64,000 nt of DNA from Streptomyces sp. WZ-12. Lineage in GTDB: Bacteria > Actinomycetota > Actinomycetes > Streptomycetales > Streptomycetaceae. The stretch covers positions 7,241,001-7,305,000 of the forward strand of contig NZ_CP118574.1 in NCBI RefSeq assembly GCF_028898845.1. The letters run 5' to 3'. The notes beneath the pieces were generated by a model, which did not search any database, was not told where the DNA came from, and was given only the letters and a program-made list of their open reading frames with translations. This document shows positions 1 to 11,873 of this stretch, one piece after another. The translations under genes and the position numbers were made by a program. Each line of letters begins with the position of its first letter. Position 1 is the stretch's first letter.

Positions 1-58
1 GCCCGGTAGGATCTGGGGCGATCGTTTCTGAACTTGGTTACGCGAAGGAGACAGGCGG

Positions 59-808
59 ATGTCCGGCCACTCTAAATGGGCTACGACGAAGCACAAGAAG
101 GCCGTGATCGATGCCAAGCGCGGCAAGCTCTTCGCGAAGCTGATCAAGAACATCGAGGTCGCGGCGCGGATGGGCGGCGTCGACCTGGAAGGTAACCCGA
201 CGCTCTACGACGCCGTTCAGAAGGCGAAGAAGCAGTCGGTCCCGAACAAGAACATCGACTCCGCGATCAAGCGCGGTGGCGGTCTCGAAGCCGGCGGTGC
301 CGACTACGAGACGATCATGTACGAGGGCTACGGTCCCAACGGTGTCGCGGTCCTCATCGAGTGCCTCACCGACAACCGGAACCGCGCCGCGTCCGACGTC
401 CGCGTCGCGATGACCCGCAACGGCGGCTCGATGGCCGACCCGGGCTCGGTGTCCTACCTCTTCAACCGCAAGGGCGTGGTGATCGTCCCCAAGGGCGAGC
501 TGTCCGAGGACGACGTCCTGGGCGCGGTCCTGGACGCCGGTGCGGAGGAGGTCAACGACCTCGGTGAGTCCTTCGAGGTGCTCAGCGAGGCCACCGACCT
601 GGTCGCGGTGCGCACCGCGCTCCAGGAGGCCGGCATCGACTACGACTCGGCCGAGGCCAACTTCGTCCCGACCATGCAGGTCGAGCTGGAGGAAGAGGGC
701 GCGCGCAAGATCTTCAAGCTGATCGACGCGCTGGAGGACAGCGACGACGTGCAGAACGTCTTCGCCAACTTCGACGTGCCGGACAACGTCATGGCCTCCA
801 TCGACTGA
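59..808 (+). CDS. YebC/PmpR family protein (TACO1-like)
   Basis: 249 aa, the usual length for the YebC/PmpR family. The N-terminus [14 protein letters not shown] and the [17 protein letters not shown] segment are family hallmarks. Members are cytoplasmic; some were described as DNA-binding regulators (PmpR, YebC), and recent work on YebC2/TACO1 ties the family to relief of ribosome stalling at proline stretches. Which role applies here cannot be read from sequence. The ATG has a good GAAGGAG eight bases upstream. The gene lies directly upstream of ruvCAB, the common actinobacterial order, but a strong hairpin at 920-952 and a separate ruvC promoter separate it transcriptionally from ruvC. Confidence 0.95.
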   Translation: MSGHSKWATTKHKKAVIDAKRGKLFAKLIKNIEVAARMGGVDLEGNPTLYDAVQKAKKQSVPNKNIDSAIKRGGGLEAGGADYETIMYEGYGPNGVAVLIECLTDNRNRAASDVRVAMTRNGGSMADPGSVSYLFNRKGVVIVPKGELSEDDVLGAVLDAGAEEVNDLGESFEVLSEATDLVAVRTALQEAGIDYDSAEANFVPTMQVELEEEGARKIFKLIDALEDSDDVQNVFANFDVPDNVMASID

Positions 809-919
809 CCTGGTGCGCAAGGGCGTCCGGCCGCCGCGGGGCGAGGATCGCCACGACGTGTCGGACGACGTCATGACCCAAGGCCGACGCCTGACGGGCG
901 CGCACTGACCGGTCGTACG

Positions 920-952
920 ACGGGCCGGCGGGGACACACCCCGCCGGCCCGT
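920..952 (+). terminator. Hairpin terminator after the yebC-family gene
   Basis: A perfect 14-bp GC stem (920-933 with 939-952), loop ACACA, followed by CGGTTTGT. It ends five bases before the ruvC damage-type promoter, so it insulates that promoter from read-through. Confidence 0.75.
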
Positions 953-956
953 CGGT

Positions 957-979
957 TTGTCAGTGGCAGCTACTAACCT
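957..979 (+). promoter_or_regulatory. DNA-damage-type promoter of ruvCAB (TTGTCAGTG-N8-TAACCT)
   Basis: TTGTCAGTG (957-965), eight bases, then TAACCT (974-979). This fits the motif tTGTCRgtg-N8-TAnnnT known from LexA/RecA-independent DNA-damage promoters of mycobacteria, which are activated by PafBC. The same element precedes rarA and priA in this window. It leaves a leader of about 45 nt before the ruvC ATG. Confidence 0.85.
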
Positions 980-1029
980 GCAAGAACGTCAGGAACAGAC
1001 GACCGAACGACGGCGAGGGGCGGGGCCCG

Positions 1030-1581
1030 ATGAAGGTGCTGGGGGTGGACCCGGGGCTGACGCGCTGCGGGGTCGGCGTGGTCGACGGGGTGGCCGGACG
1101 GCCGTTGAGCATGGTCGGCGTCGGCGTGGTGCGCACTGCGGCGGATGCGGACGTCGCGCAGCGTCTGGTGCTGATCGAGCGCGGCATAGACGCGTGGCTC
1201 GATGAGCACCGGCCCGAATGCGTCGCCGTGGAGCGGGTTTTCAGCCAGCACAACGTCCGTACGGTCATGGGCACCGCCCAGGCCAGTGCGGTCGCGATGC
1301 TGTGCGCCGCCCGCCGCGGGCTGCCGGTCGCGCTGCACACCCCCAGCGAGGTCAAGGCCGCGGTCACCGGCTCAGGACGGGCCGACAAGGCGCAGGTCGG
1401 CGCGATGGTGACGCGGCTGTTGCGGCTGTCCGCGCCGCCGAAGCCGGCCGACGCCGCCGACGCCCTCGCCCTGGCCATCTGTCACATCTGGCGCGCCCCC
1501 GCGGTCAACCGCCTCCAGCAGGCCCAGGCCGCGGCCCGCCGCACCTCCGTTCCCGCTCGCACCCTGAAGGGCACCCGATGA
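1030..1581 (+). CDS. ruvC: Crossover junction endodeoxyribonuclease RuvC
   Basis: 183 aa, a typical length. RuvC resolves Holliday junctions by symmetrical nicking, acting on junctions held by RuvAB. The acidic active site is intact: [16 protein letters not shown] at the N-terminus, AVERVF with the catalytic Glu near residue 66, and [15 protein letters not shown] with the paired Asp residues near 140. The ATG has GAGGGG nine bases upstream. Its stop overlaps the ruvA start (ATGA), so the two are translationally coupled. Transcription probably starts from the damage-type promoter at 957-979. Confidence 0.97.
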   Translation: MKVLGVDPGLTRCGVGVVDGVAGRPLSMVGVGVVRTAADADVAQRLVLIERGIDAWLDEHRPECVAVERVFSQHNVRTVMGTAQASAVAMLCAARRGLPVALHTPSEVKAAVTGSGRADKAQVGAMVTRLLRLSAPPKPADAADALALAICHIWRAPAVNRLQQAQAAARRTSVPARTLKGTR

Positions 1582-2201
1582 TCGCCTTTGTCTCCGGCCC
1601 GGTCGCGGGCCTCGCACCGGACAGCGCCGTCGTCGAGGTCGGCGGCATCGGCATCGCCGTCCAGTGCACGCCGAACACCCTCTCCGGCCTCCGGCTCGGC
1701 GAGCGCGCCAAGTTGGCCACCTCCCTCGTCGTCCGCGAGGACTCCCTGACCCTCTACGGCTTCGCCGACGACGACGAGCGGGGGACGTTCGAGCTGCTGC
1801 AGACCGCCAGCGGCGTCGGCCCGCGGCTGGCCCAGGCGATGCTCGCGGTGCACTCCCCGGACGCCCTGCGGCTCGCGGTGTCCACCGGCGACGAGAGGGC
1901 GCTGACGGCGGTGCCGGGCATCGGCAAGAAGGGCGCTCAGAAGCTGCTGTTGGAGCTCAAGGACCGGCTCGGCGCGCCCGTCGGCGGCGCCCGTCCGGTC
2001 GCCGGGGCCGCGGCCGGGCCGGCCGGCTGGCGCGATCAGCTCCTGGCCGCGCTGGTCGGTCTGGGGTATGCCGCCAAGGAGGCCGACGAGGCGGTCGCCG
2101 CGGTGGCCCCGCAGGCCGAGGCGGCCGCCGCCGCGGGCTCCACCCCACAGGTGCCGCAGCTCCTCAAGGCGGCGCTGCAGACCCTCAACCGCGCCCGATG
2201 A
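1578..2201 (+). CDS. ruvA: Holliday junction DNA helicase subunit RuvA
   Basis: 207 aa. RuvA binds the four-way junction as a tetramer and recruits RuvB. The N-terminal OB-fold starts [19 protein letters not shown], the helix-hairpin-helix region includes [18 protein letters not shown] and [20 protein letters not shown], and a flexible Ala/Gly linker leads to the C-terminal domain III that contacts RuvB. The start overlaps the ruvC stop by four bases. Its own stop overlaps the ATG of a possible 27-codon ORF that leads into ruvB. Confidence 0.97.
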   Translation: MIAFVSGPVAGLAPDSAVVEVGGIGIAVQCTPNTLSGLRLGERAKLATSLVVREDSLTLYGFADDDERGTFELLQTASGVGPRLAQAMLAVHSPDALRLAVSTGDERALTAVPGIGKKGAQKLLLELKDRLGAPVGGARPVAGAAAGPAGWRDQLLAALVGLGYAAKEADEAVAAVAPQAEAAAAAGSTPQVPQLLKAALQTLNRAR

Positions 2202-2281
2202 CCGCCCCGGCCGCGCGCCCCCGACCGCACGACCACGCAGGCGGCCCGACCGCCCCGACCCCGCGAGGCAATCCGCAGTGA
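2198..2281 (+). CDS. Possible 27-codon coupling ORF between ruvA and ruvB
   Basis: An ORF of 27 codons, beginning [16 protein letters not shown], starts inside the ruvA stop (ATGA, 2198-2201) and stops inside the ruvB GTG (GTGA, 2278-2281). It has no recognisable domain. It spans the 76-bp ruvA-ruvB gap exactly, so a ribosome finishing ruvA could reach ruvB by two successive terminations and restarts. There is no obvious Shine-Dalgarno sequence before the ruvB GTG (AGGCAATCCGCA precedes it), which fits coupling. It may equally be a chance reading frame in GC-rich DNA. Confidence 0.35.
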   Translation: MTAPAARPRPHDHAGGPTAPTPRGNPQ

Positions 2282-3366
2282 ACTGGGACGACACCGCACC
2301 GTCCACCGCCGAGGAGCCCGCCGGCGGGCCGGCCGACCGACTGGTGGCGGCCGACGCCGACGGCGAGGAGAACGCGGTCGAGGCCGCGCTGCGGCCCAAG
2401 GACCTGGCGGAGTTCGTCGGCCAGGAGCGGGTCCGGGAGCAGCTCGACCTGGTGCTGAAGGCGGCCCGCGCCCGCGGCGCCACCGCCGACCACGTGCTGC
2501 TCTCCGGCGCCCCCGGCCTGGGCAAGACCACCCTCTCCATGATCATCGCGGCCGAGATGGGCGCCCCGATCCGGATCACCTCCGGCCCCGCCATCCAGCA
2601 CGCCGGCGATCTGGCGGCGATCCTCTCCTCCCTCCAGGAGGGCGAGGTCCTCTTCCTCGACGAGATCCACCGGATGTCCCGGCCGGCCGAGGAGATGCTC
2701 TACATGGCGATGGAGGACTTCCGGGTCGACGTGATCGTCGGCAAGGGGCCGGGCGCCACCGCCATCCCCCTGGAGCTCCCGCCGTTCACCCTGGTCGGGG
2801 CCACCACCCGGGCCGGTCTGCTGCCGCCGCCGCTGCGCGACCGCTTCGGCTTCACCGGCCACATGGAGTTCTACGCCCCGGCCGAGCTGGAGCGCGTCAT
2901 CCACCGCTCCGCCAGCCTGCTGGACGTGGCGATAGAGCCCGACGGCGCCGCCGAGATCGCCGGCCGCTCCCGCGGTACGCCCCGGATCGCCAACCGTCTG
3001 CTGCGCCGGGTCCGCGACTACGCCCAGGTCAAGGCCGACGGCGTGATCACCCGCGAGGTCGCCGCGCAGGCCCTGGGGGTCTACGAGGTCGACAGCCGGG
3101 GGTTGGACCGGCTCGACCGGGCGGTGCTCACCGCCCTGCTCAAGCTGTTCGGCGGCGGCCCGGTCGGATTGTCCACCCTCGCGGTCGCGGTGGGGGAGGA
3201 GCGGGAGACCGTCGAGGAGGTCGCCGAGCCGTTCCTGGTCCGGGAGGGGCTGCTGGCCCGTACGCCGCGCGGCCGGATCGCCACCCCGGCGGCCTGGGCG
3301 CACCTCGGGCTGGTTCCGCCGCAGCAGGCGGGTGGAACGGGACAGCACGGCCTGTTCGGGGCATGA
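2278..3366 (+). CDS. ruvB: Holliday junction DNA helicase ATPase RuvB
   Basis: 362 aa with the GTG start chosen here (N-terminus [16 protein letters not shown]). RuvB is the AAA+ motor for branch migration. Walker A is GAPGLGKTT near residue 80, Walker [10 protein letters not shown], sensor 1 region [10 protein letters not shown], and the sensor-2/lid and winged-helix domain follow ([16 protein letters not shown], then [17 protein letters not shown]). The N-terminal 35 residues are acidic and variable, as usual in actinobacteria. Last gene of the ruvCAB operon. Confidence 0.96.
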   Translation: MNWDDTAPSTAEEPAGGPADRLVAADADGEENAVEAALRPKDLAEFVGQERVREQLDLVLKAARARGATADHVLLSGAPGLGKTTLSMIIAAEMGAPIRITSGPAIQHAGDLAAILSSLQEGEVLFLDEIHRMSRPAEEMLYMAMEDFRVDVIVGKGPGATAIPLELPPFTLVGATTRAGLLPPPLRDRFGFTGHMEFYAPAELERVIHRSASLLDVAIEPDGAAEIAGRSRGTPRIANRLLRRVRDYAQVKADGVITREVAAQALGVYEVDSRGLDRLDRAVLTALLKLFGGGPVGLSTLAVAVGEERETVEEVAEPFLVREGLLARTPRGRIATPAAWAHLGLVPPQQAGGTGQHGLFGA

Positions 3367-3527
3367 CGGCGCGGGGACTCGCCCGGTCAGGAACTGCGGT
3401 GCGATGCTGGGCGTTGTTCCTGTGGTGCGGACTCGCTTAGACTCCGCCGATGCCGTCCGTATGGACGGTATTTCCACCCCTGTATATGAGACCGCGGTGA
3501 AGCGGTCGTGCGAAGGATTTCCGTCCC

Positions 3528-4055
3528 GTGAGTATCGTGACTCTCCTCCCCTTCATCGTCCTCATCGGGGCCATGTTCCTGATGACGCGGTCCGCCAAGA
3601 AGAAGCAGCAGGCGGCCCAGCAGATGCGCAACGAGATGCAGCCCGGCACCGGCGTCCGGACCATCGGCGGCATGTACGCCACGGTCAAGGAGATCCACGA
3701 GGACACCGTCCTCCTGGAGGTCGCCCCCGGCGTGCACGCCATCTACGCAAAGAACGCCATCGGTGCGGTGCTCGCGGACGAGGAGTTCAACCGCATTCTG
3801 GACGGCGCCGACCCGATCTCCAGCGAGGACCGTCCGGTCGTCCCGGACGACCTCTCGTCGCTGACCAGCGCCGACGAGGCCGCCGACAAGGGTGACGAGG
3901 CCGGCAAGATCGACCTGGGCAAGGCCGAGGCCGCCAAGGACGCCGAGCCCGCCGAGAAGGCCAAGGACGCCGAGGCCAAGAAGGCCGACGAGCCCGCCGC
4001 CGAGGCCGAGGCCGCCAAGGACGGCAAGAAGGCCGGCGGCGCCGACGCGAAGTAG
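3528..4055 (+). CDS. yajC: Preprotein translocase subunit YajC with charged C-terminal tail
   Basis: 175 aa, about 60-70 residues longer than Gram-negative YajC. A single membrane span lies near residues 4-22 (TLLPFIVLIGAMFLM), followed by the basic stretch RSAKKKQQ and the conserved core GTGVRTIGGMYATVKEI. After about residue 105 comes an Ala/Lys/Glu-rich tail. YajC associates with SecDF, which lies immediately downstream. The GTG has GAAGGA ten bases upstream. Confidence 0.93.
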   Translation: MSIVTLLPFIVLIGAMFLMTRSAKKKQQAAQQMRNEMQPGTGVRTIGGMYATVKEIHEDTVLLEVAPGVHAIYAKNAIGAVLADEEFNRILDGADPISSEDRPVVPDDLSSLTSADEAADKGDEAGKIDLGKAEAAKDAEPAEKAKDAEAKKADEPAAEAEAAKDGKKAGGADAK

Positions 4056-4209
4056 TCGTTCCGTAGTGAGGGACCGCGGCTCGCCCCCAGATCAGGCGCA
4101 CCGCGGTTCCCGGACGGTCTAGGCTCCGGCGGGGGCACGTCCCCACAACACTTCGTGGCCGCTCGGCAGACATCCCAGGCCGAGGGGTTGGACAGGGAGA
4201 ATCGACAAG

Positions 4210-5952
4210 GTGGCAGCACCGAAAAAGGGCCGTAGGGCGCCCGCGAGCCAGGGGCATCCAGGGCGCACCCTGATCCTGGTCCTGATCGCGATGGTGGCGT
4301 TGGTCGGAGGCATGTTCTACTCCAACCATCTGACCCCGCGGCTGGGCATCGACCTGGCGGGCGGTACCAGCTTCACGCTGGCCGCGCAGAACCAGCCGGG
4401 CAAACCCAATGCGATCAACGAGACCAACATGAACACCGCCGCCGGCATCATGGAGCGGCGGGTCAACGGTCTGGGTGTGTCCGAGGCCGAGGTCCAGACG
4501 CAGGGCACCGGCCACATCATCGTGAACATCCCCAAGGGGACGGACGCGAAGCAGGCCCGCCAACAGGTCGGCACCACCGCCCAGCTCGCCTTCCGGCCGG
4601 TGCTGACCACCGCCGCCGGCGCCAAGACGCCCGAGCCCAGCCCCTCGCAGAGCGGCAAGGGCGGCGAGAAGGCCACCGGCGGCAAGGGTTCCCAGCAGGG
4701 CGCCTCGCCGTCGCCGAGCGCCAGCTCCACCACCCAGGGCCGCGCGGTCACCGACGCGCTGAAGAAGCCGTCCGCCTCGCCCTCCGCCTCCGCTTCGGAC
4801 AAGCCCTCCACGCCGCCGACGCCGCCCGTTCCCGGTGGCGCGGACATCCCGCCCGCGCTGCAGAAGCAGTTCGCGGCGCTGGACTGCTCCACCAAGCAGA
4901 GCCTGTCCCAGGCCAATGAGCAGGCCGCCGGCACCAAGCCCTCCGACCCGGTCGTGGCCTGCAAGCAGGACGGTTCGCAGAAGTACGTGCTCGGCCCGGT
5001 CGGCGTCGAGGGCACCGACGTCAAGGACGCCAAGGCCGTCTTCGACAGCCAGCAGGGCCAGGGCTGGATCGTCCAGATGGACTTCACCTCCGGCGGCGGC
5101 AAGAAGTTCGCGGACGTCACCGGCAAGCTGGCGGCCAAGACGCAGCCGCAGAACCAGTTCGCGATCGTGCTGGACGGCTCGGTCGTCTCCGACCCGCGCG
5201 TCAGCGAGCGCCTCAACGGCGGCAACGCCACCATCTCCGGCGGCTTCACCCAGCAGTCCGCCGAGGACCTCGGCAACATGCTGTCGTACGGCGCCCTGCC
5301 GCTCTCCTTCAAGATCGACGACGAGACCACGGTCACCGCGGCGCTCGGCGGCGAACAGTTGCAGGCGGGTCTGATCGCCGGCGCCATCGGCCTCGCGTTG
5401 GTCATCGTCTACCTGGTCGCCTACTACCGAGGGCTGGCGCTGGTCGCGCTGGCGAGCCTGGGCGTCTCGGCGGTCCTGACGTACACGATCATGACGCTGC
5501 TCGGCCCGACCATCGGGTTCGCGCTGAACCTCCCGGCGGTCTGCGGCGCCATCGTCGCCATCGGCATCACCGCCGACTCGTTCATCGTCTACTTCGAGCG
5601 CATCCGGGACGAGATCCGCGAGGGCCGCACGCTGCGCCCGGCCGTCGAGCGCGGCTGGCCGCGGGCCCGCCGCACGATCCTGGTCTCCGACTTCGTGTCG
5701 TTCCTGGCCGCGGCGGTGCTGTTCATCGTCACCGTCGGCAAGGTGCAGGGCTTCGCGTTCACGCTGGGCCTGACCACCCTGCTCGACGTGGTCGTGGTCT
5801 TCCTCTTCACCAAGCCCCTGATGACGCTGTTGGCCCAGCGGAAGTTCTTCGCCTCGGGGCACCCGTGGTCCGGCCTCGACCCCAAGCGCCTGGGTGCCCA
5901 GCCGCCGCTGCGCCGTCGTCGCACCGCCCCCACCCCGACGAAGGAGGCGTGA
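4210..5952 (+). CDS. secD: Protein translocase subunit SecD
   Basis: 580 aa. SecD works with SecF in proton-motive-force-driven release of exported proteins. One N-terminal membrane span (about 17-37, LILVLIAMVALVGGMF), then the signature RLGIDLAGGTSFTL, the large periplasmic domain, and five C-terminal spans containing the DSFIVYFERIRDEIREG motif. An insert of roughly 75 residues (about 140-215) is made almost entirely of Pro, Ser, Lys, Gly and Ala and sits inside the first extracytoplasmic domain. The GTG has GGGAG upstream. secF follows after one base. Confidence 0.96.
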   Translation: MAAPKKGRRAPASQGHPGRTLILVLIAMVALVGGMFYSNHLTPRLGIDLAGGTSFTLAAQNQPGKPNAINETNMNTAAGIMERRVNGLGVSEAEVQTQGTGHIIVNIPKGTDAKQARQQVGTTAQLAFRPVLTTAAGAKTPEPSPSQSGKGGEKATGGKGSQQGASPSPSASSTTQGRAVTDALKKPSASPSASASDKPSTPPTPPVPGGADIPPALQKQFAALDCSTKQSLSQANEQAAGTKPSDPVVACKQDGSQKYVLGPVGVEGTDVKDAKAVFDSQQGQGWIVQMDFTSGGGKKFADVTGKLAAKTQPQNQFAIVLDGSVVSDPRVSERLNGGNATISGGFTQQSAEDLGNMLSYGALPLSFKIDDETTVTAALGGEQLQAGLIAGAIGLALVIVYLVAYYRGLALVALASLGVSAVLTYTIMTLLGPTIGFALNLPAVCGAIVAIGITADSFIVYFERIRDEIREGRTLRPAVERGWPRARRTILVSDFVSFLAAAVLFIVTVGKVQGFAFTLGLTTLLDVVVVFLFTKPLMTLLAQRKFFASGHPWSGLDPKRLGAQPPLRRRRTAPTPTKEA

Positions 5953-5953
5953 G

Positions 5954-7075
5954 ATGTCCAAGCTCGGCAACCTCGGCGCCCGGCTCTACCGCGGTGAGGT
6001 CGGCTACGACTTCATCGGCAAGCGGAAGATCTGGTACGGCGTCTCGATCCTGATCACCATCACGGCCATCGTCGGCCTGGCGGTGCGCGGCCTGAACATG
6101 GGCATCGAGTTCTCCGGCGGTGCGGTCTTCACCACCCCGAAGACCTCGGTCTCCACCACCGAGGCCCAGCACCACGCCGAGTCGGCCGCACCCGGCCACC
6201 AGGCTCTGGTGCAGCAACTGGGCGGCGGCGCCCTGCGGATCCAGATCAGCGGTCTGGACACCAAGCAGGCGGTGCCCGTCCAGGAGGAGATCGCCAAGGA
6301 CCTCAAGGTCCCGGTCAAGGACGTCAACACCCAGCTGGTCGGCCCGAGTTGGGGCGAGCAGATCGCCAACAAGGCGTGGCTGGGCCTGGGGATCTTCATG
6401 GTCCTCGTGGTGCTCTACCTCGCCGTCGCCTTCGAGTGGCGGATGGCGGTCGCCGCGCTGGTCGCGCTGATCCACGACCTGACGATCACGGTCGGCGTCT
6501 ACGCCCTGGTCGGCTTCGAGGTCACCCCGGGCACGGTCATCGGTCTGCTGACGATCCTCGGCTACTCGCTCTACGACACCGTCGTCGTCTTCGACAGCCT
6601 CAAGGAAGCCTCCAAGGACATCACCAAGCAGACCCGCTTCACCTACAGCGAGATCGCCAACCGCAGCATCAACAGCACCCTGGTGCGCTCGATCAACACC
6701 ACGGTCGTGGCGCTGCTCCCGGTCGCCGGTCTGCTGTTCGTCGGCGGTGGCCTGCTCGGTGCGGGCATGCTCAACGACATCTCGCTGGCCCTGTTCGTGG
6801 GTCTGGCCGCCGGTGCCTACTCGTCGATCTTCATCGCGACCCCGCTGGTCGCCGACCTGAAGAACGGTGAGCCGCAGATGAAGGCGCTGGCCAAGCGGGT
6901 CGCCGCCAAGCGCGCCTCGGCCGCGACCAAGGAGGCGGCCCGCCAGGAGGAGTCGGACGAGGCGGTGGCCGAGGACGGCGCCGAGGAGGACGAGGGCGCC
7001 GCGGTGGTCGGGCCCCGCTCCCAACCCGCGTCCCGCAACCGCGGCCGCGGCCGTCCCTCAGGGAGGCGCCGATGA
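5954..7075 (+). CDS. secF: Protein translocase subunit SecF
   Basis: 373 aa with ATG at 5954, preceded by AAGGAGG inside the end of secD. Six membrane spans are visible; the first is near 26-45. The GIEFSGGAVF motif follows it, and the SecF signature is in GYSLYDTVVVFDSLKE with TRSINTTVVALLPV-type sequence downstream. The last 75 residues are a cytoplasmic tail, first acidic (EESDEAVAEDGAEEDEG) and ending basic (RNRGRGRPSGRRR). The stop overlaps the apt ATG. Confidence 0.96.
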   Translation: MSKLGNLGARLYRGEVGYDFIGKRKIWYGVSILITITAIVGLAVRGLNMGIEFSGGAVFTTPKTSVSTTEAQHHAESAAPGHQALVQQLGGGALRIQISGLDTKQAVPVQEEIAKDLKVPVKDVNTQLVGPSWGEQIANKAWLGLGIFMVLVVLYLAVAFEWRMAVAALVALIHDLTITVGVYALVGFEVTPGTVIGLLTILGYSLYDTVVVFDSLKEASKDITKQTRFTYSEIANRSINSTLVRSINTTVVALLPVAGLLFVGGGLLGAGMLNDISLALFVGLAAGAYSSIFIATPLVADLKNGEPQMKALAKRVAAKRASAATKEAARQEESDEAVAEDGAEEDEGAAVVGPRSQPASRNRGRGRPSGRRR

Positions 7076-7620
7076 GCGCCCCCACCGAGCTGCGCGAGCT
7101 GCTCCTGGACCGGATCGCGGACGTCCCGGACTACCCGAAGCCGGGCGTGATGTTCAAGGACATCACCCCGCTGCTCGCGGATCCGGTCGCGTTCCGCGCC
7201 CTGACCAGCGCCTTCGTCGATCTGTGCGCGCGTTTCCGGGTCGACAAGGTGGTGGGTCTGGAGGCCCGCGGCTTCATCCTCGCGGCGCCGGTCGCGGTGG
7301 CCGCCGGGGTCGGCTTCGTCCCGGTCCGCAAGGCCGGCAAGCTGCCAGGCGCGACGCTGGGCCAGGCGTACGACCTGGAGTACGGCACCGCCGAGATCGA
7401 GGTGCACGCCGATGCGCTGGCGCCCGGTGACCGGGTGCTGGTGATCGACGACGTGCTGGCCACCGGCGGCACCGCCGACGCCTCGCTCCAGTTGATCCGC
7501 CGGGCCGGCGCCGAGGTGGCGGGCGTGGCCGTGCTGCTGGAGCTCGGCTTCCTGGCCGGGCGGCAGCGGCTGGAGCCGGGCCTGAAGGGCGCTCCGCTGG
7601 AGGCCCTGATCACGGTCTGA
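7072..7620 (+). CDS. apt: Adenine phosphoribosyltransferase
   Basis: 182 aa. Apt converts adenine and PRPP to AMP in purine salvage. The PRPP-binding motif VLVIDDVLATGGTADAS lies near residue 123, and the N-terminal IADVPDYPKPGVMFKDITPLL and GLEARGFILAAPVA stretches are diagnostic of the family. The ATG overlaps the secF stop (ATGA), so apt is the last gene of the yajC-secDF-apt unit. The same apt-relA order occurs in S. coelicolor, where the (p)ppGpp synthetase also follows apt. A strong terminator follows. Confidence 0.97.
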   Translation: MSAPTELRELLLDRIADVPDYPKPGVMFKDITPLLADPVAFRALTSAFVDLCARFRVDKVVGLEARGFILAAPVAVAAGVGFVPVRKAGKLPGATLGQAYDLEYGTAEIEVHADALAPGDRVLVIDDVLATGGTADASLQLIRRAGAEVAGVAVLLELGFLAGRQRLEPGLKGAPLEALITV

Positions 7621-7657
7621 GCCGTCGTCGGCCGTGCGGCCGGCACCCGTGGCGACA

Positions 7658-7693
7658 AGCGGGGGCATCCGGAACATTCCGGGTGCCCCCGCT
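7658..7693 (+). terminator. Terminator after apt
   Basis: A stem of about 15 bp (AGCGGGGGCA at 7658 pairs with TGCCCCCGCT at 7684-7693, with CCGG/CCGG inside) and an AT-containing loop. It separates apt from relA. Confidence 0.7.
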
Positions 7694-7806
7694 GCTGTGT
7701 CAGGTACCGGACCCGCGGCCGCGCGGCGGCCGTGGCCATGGGCTCGATACCATGGCACCCCGGCCGCTTCGAGGCCCTGGGGTCCGAACCCGCCTGAGGA
7801 GTGCCC

Positions 7807-10332
<2,526 letters not shown>

Positions 10333-10348
10333 GCGAACCCGCACGGGA

Positions 10349-10381
10349 AAGGCCCGGTACGGATCGTCCGTACCGGGCCTT
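10349..10381 (+). terminator. Bidirectional terminator between relA and the DUF349 gene
   Basis: A perfect 15-bp stem (10349-10363 with 10367-10381) with a three-base loop TCG. The arms begin with AA and end with TT, so it can serve both converging genes. Confidence 0.8.
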
Positions 10382-10398
10382 CGCGCGTCCGACCGGCG

Positions 10399-11628
10399 TC
10401 AGCCGCCGAACTCCTCAAGTCCCTTCAGGGCCTGGTCAAGCAGGGCCTTGCGGCCCTCCAGCTCGCGGCCGAGCTTGTCCGCCTTGGCGGTGTTGCCGGC
10501 CGCCCGGGCCGTGTCGATCTGCTTCTGGAGCTTGTCGACGGCGTCCTGGAGCTGGCCGGTCAGCCCCGCGGCGCGCGCCCGCGCCTCGGGGTTGGTCCGC
10601 CGCCACTCGGCCTCCTCGGCGTCCTGGATGGCCCGCTCGACGGTGTGCATCCGGCCCTCGATCTTGGGGCGGGCGTCCCGCGGCACGTGGCCGATGGCCT
10701 CCCACCGCTCGTTGATCGCCCGGAACGCGGACCGGGCCGCCTTCAGGTCGGTGACCGGGAGCAGCTTCTCCGCCTCGGCGGCCAACTCCTCCTTGCGGGT
10801 CAGGTTCTCCCGCTGCTCGGCGTCGCGCTCCGCGAAGACCTCGCTGCGGGCCTGGAAGAAGACGTCCTGGGCGCCGCGGAAGCGGTTCCACAGGTCGTCC
10901 TCGTGCTCGCGCTGGGCGCGGCCGGCGGCCTTCCAGTCCTGCATCAGCTCGCGGTAACGGGCCGCGGTGGCGCCCCAGTCCGTGGAGCCGGAGAGTGCCT
11001 CGGCCTCGGCGACCAGCTTCTCCTTGGCCTTGCGGGCCTCCTCGCGCTGCGCGTCCAACGAGGCGAAGTGCCCCTTGCGCCGCTTCGAGAACGCCGACCG
11101 GGCGTGCGAGAAGCGGTGCCACAGCTCGTCGTCGGTCTTGCGGTCCAGCCGGGGCAGCCCCTTCCAGGTGTCCACCAGCGCCCGCAGCCGCTCGCCGGCG
11201 GCCCGCCACTGCTCGCTGGCCGCCAGCTCCTCGGCCTCGACGACCAGCTTCTCCTTGGACTGCCGCGCCTCGTCGGTCTGCCGGGCCTTCGCCGCCCGGC
11301 GTTCCTCGCGCCGCGACTCGACCGTGCTGACCAGCCCGTCCAGCCGCTTCCTCAGCGCTTCCAGATCGCCCACCGCGTGGTGCTCGTCGACCTGCTGGCG
11401 CAGGTGGTCGATGGCGGCCTGGGCGTCCTTCGCCGAGAGGTCGGTGGTCTTGACCCGTCGCTCCAGGAGGCCGATCTCGACGACCAGGCCCTCATACTTG
11501 CGCTCGAAGTAGGCCAGGGCCTCCTCTGGAGTGCCCGCCTGCCACGATCCGACGACCTGCTCGCCGTCGGCGGTACGCACGTACACGGTCCCCGTCTCAT
11601 CGACGCGGCCCCATGGGTCGCTGCTCAC
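10399..11628 (-). CDS. DUF349 coiled-coil protein
   Basis: 409 aa from the GTG at 11628, chosen because GGAGGAGG lies six bases upstream; a frame extension of 18 residues has no such site. After a short N-terminal region (VSSDPWGRVDETGTVYVRT) the protein is made of repeated DUF349 units, each a three-helix segment with W/R-rich cores such as WKGLPRLDRKTDDELWHRF, and long charged coiled coils. There is no membrane span. The family is cytoplasmic and of unproven function. The C-terminus is a further coiled coil (LQDAVDKLQKQIDTARAAG). It converges on relA. Confidence 0.88.
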   Translation of the reverse strand: MSSDPWGRVDETGTVYVRTADGEQVVGSWQAGTPEEALAYFERKYEGLVVEIGLLERRVKTTDLSAKDAQAAIDHLRQQVDEHHAVGDLEALRKRLDGLVSTVESRREERRAAKARQTDEARQSKEKLVVEAEELAASEQWRAAGERLRALVDTWKGLPRLDRKTDDELWHRFSHARSAFSKRRKGHFASLDAQREEARKAKEKLVAEAEALSGSTDWGATAARYRELMQDWKAAGRAQREHEDDLWNRFRGAQDVFFQARSEVFAERDAEQRENLTRKEELAAEAEKLLPVTDLKAARSAFRAINERWEAIGHVPRDARPKIEGRMHTVERAIQDAEEAEWRRTNPEARARAAGLTGQLQDAVDKLQKQIDTARAAGNTAKADKLGRELEGRKALLDQALKGLEEFGG

Positions 11629-11873
11629 AGCGCCTCCTCCACATGATGCCGACGCGGGCTGTGGCCCCCCGGCATCGTCCACAGTTTCTGTCCGGCGGGG
11701 CAGCGCCCCGACCGGTCCGACGGGCTGAATTGCGGTGAGGGTGGCAGGCCGTCGGAGCAGGCACCCTACACAACGCCAATCTAGGCGACCGGCGGTCGGC
11801 TGTCCGCATCCAGCACGACCGAAATTCCAGATGGGACGGACGGTACCCGCCCCCGCGCCGGCCCCCGCGTCGG

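Noticed and set aside
7690..7760. Possible fourth damage-type promoter before relA (TGTGTCAGG)
   Set aside because: It lacks the leading TTGTC and the GTG, and no TA hexamer lies eight bases on.
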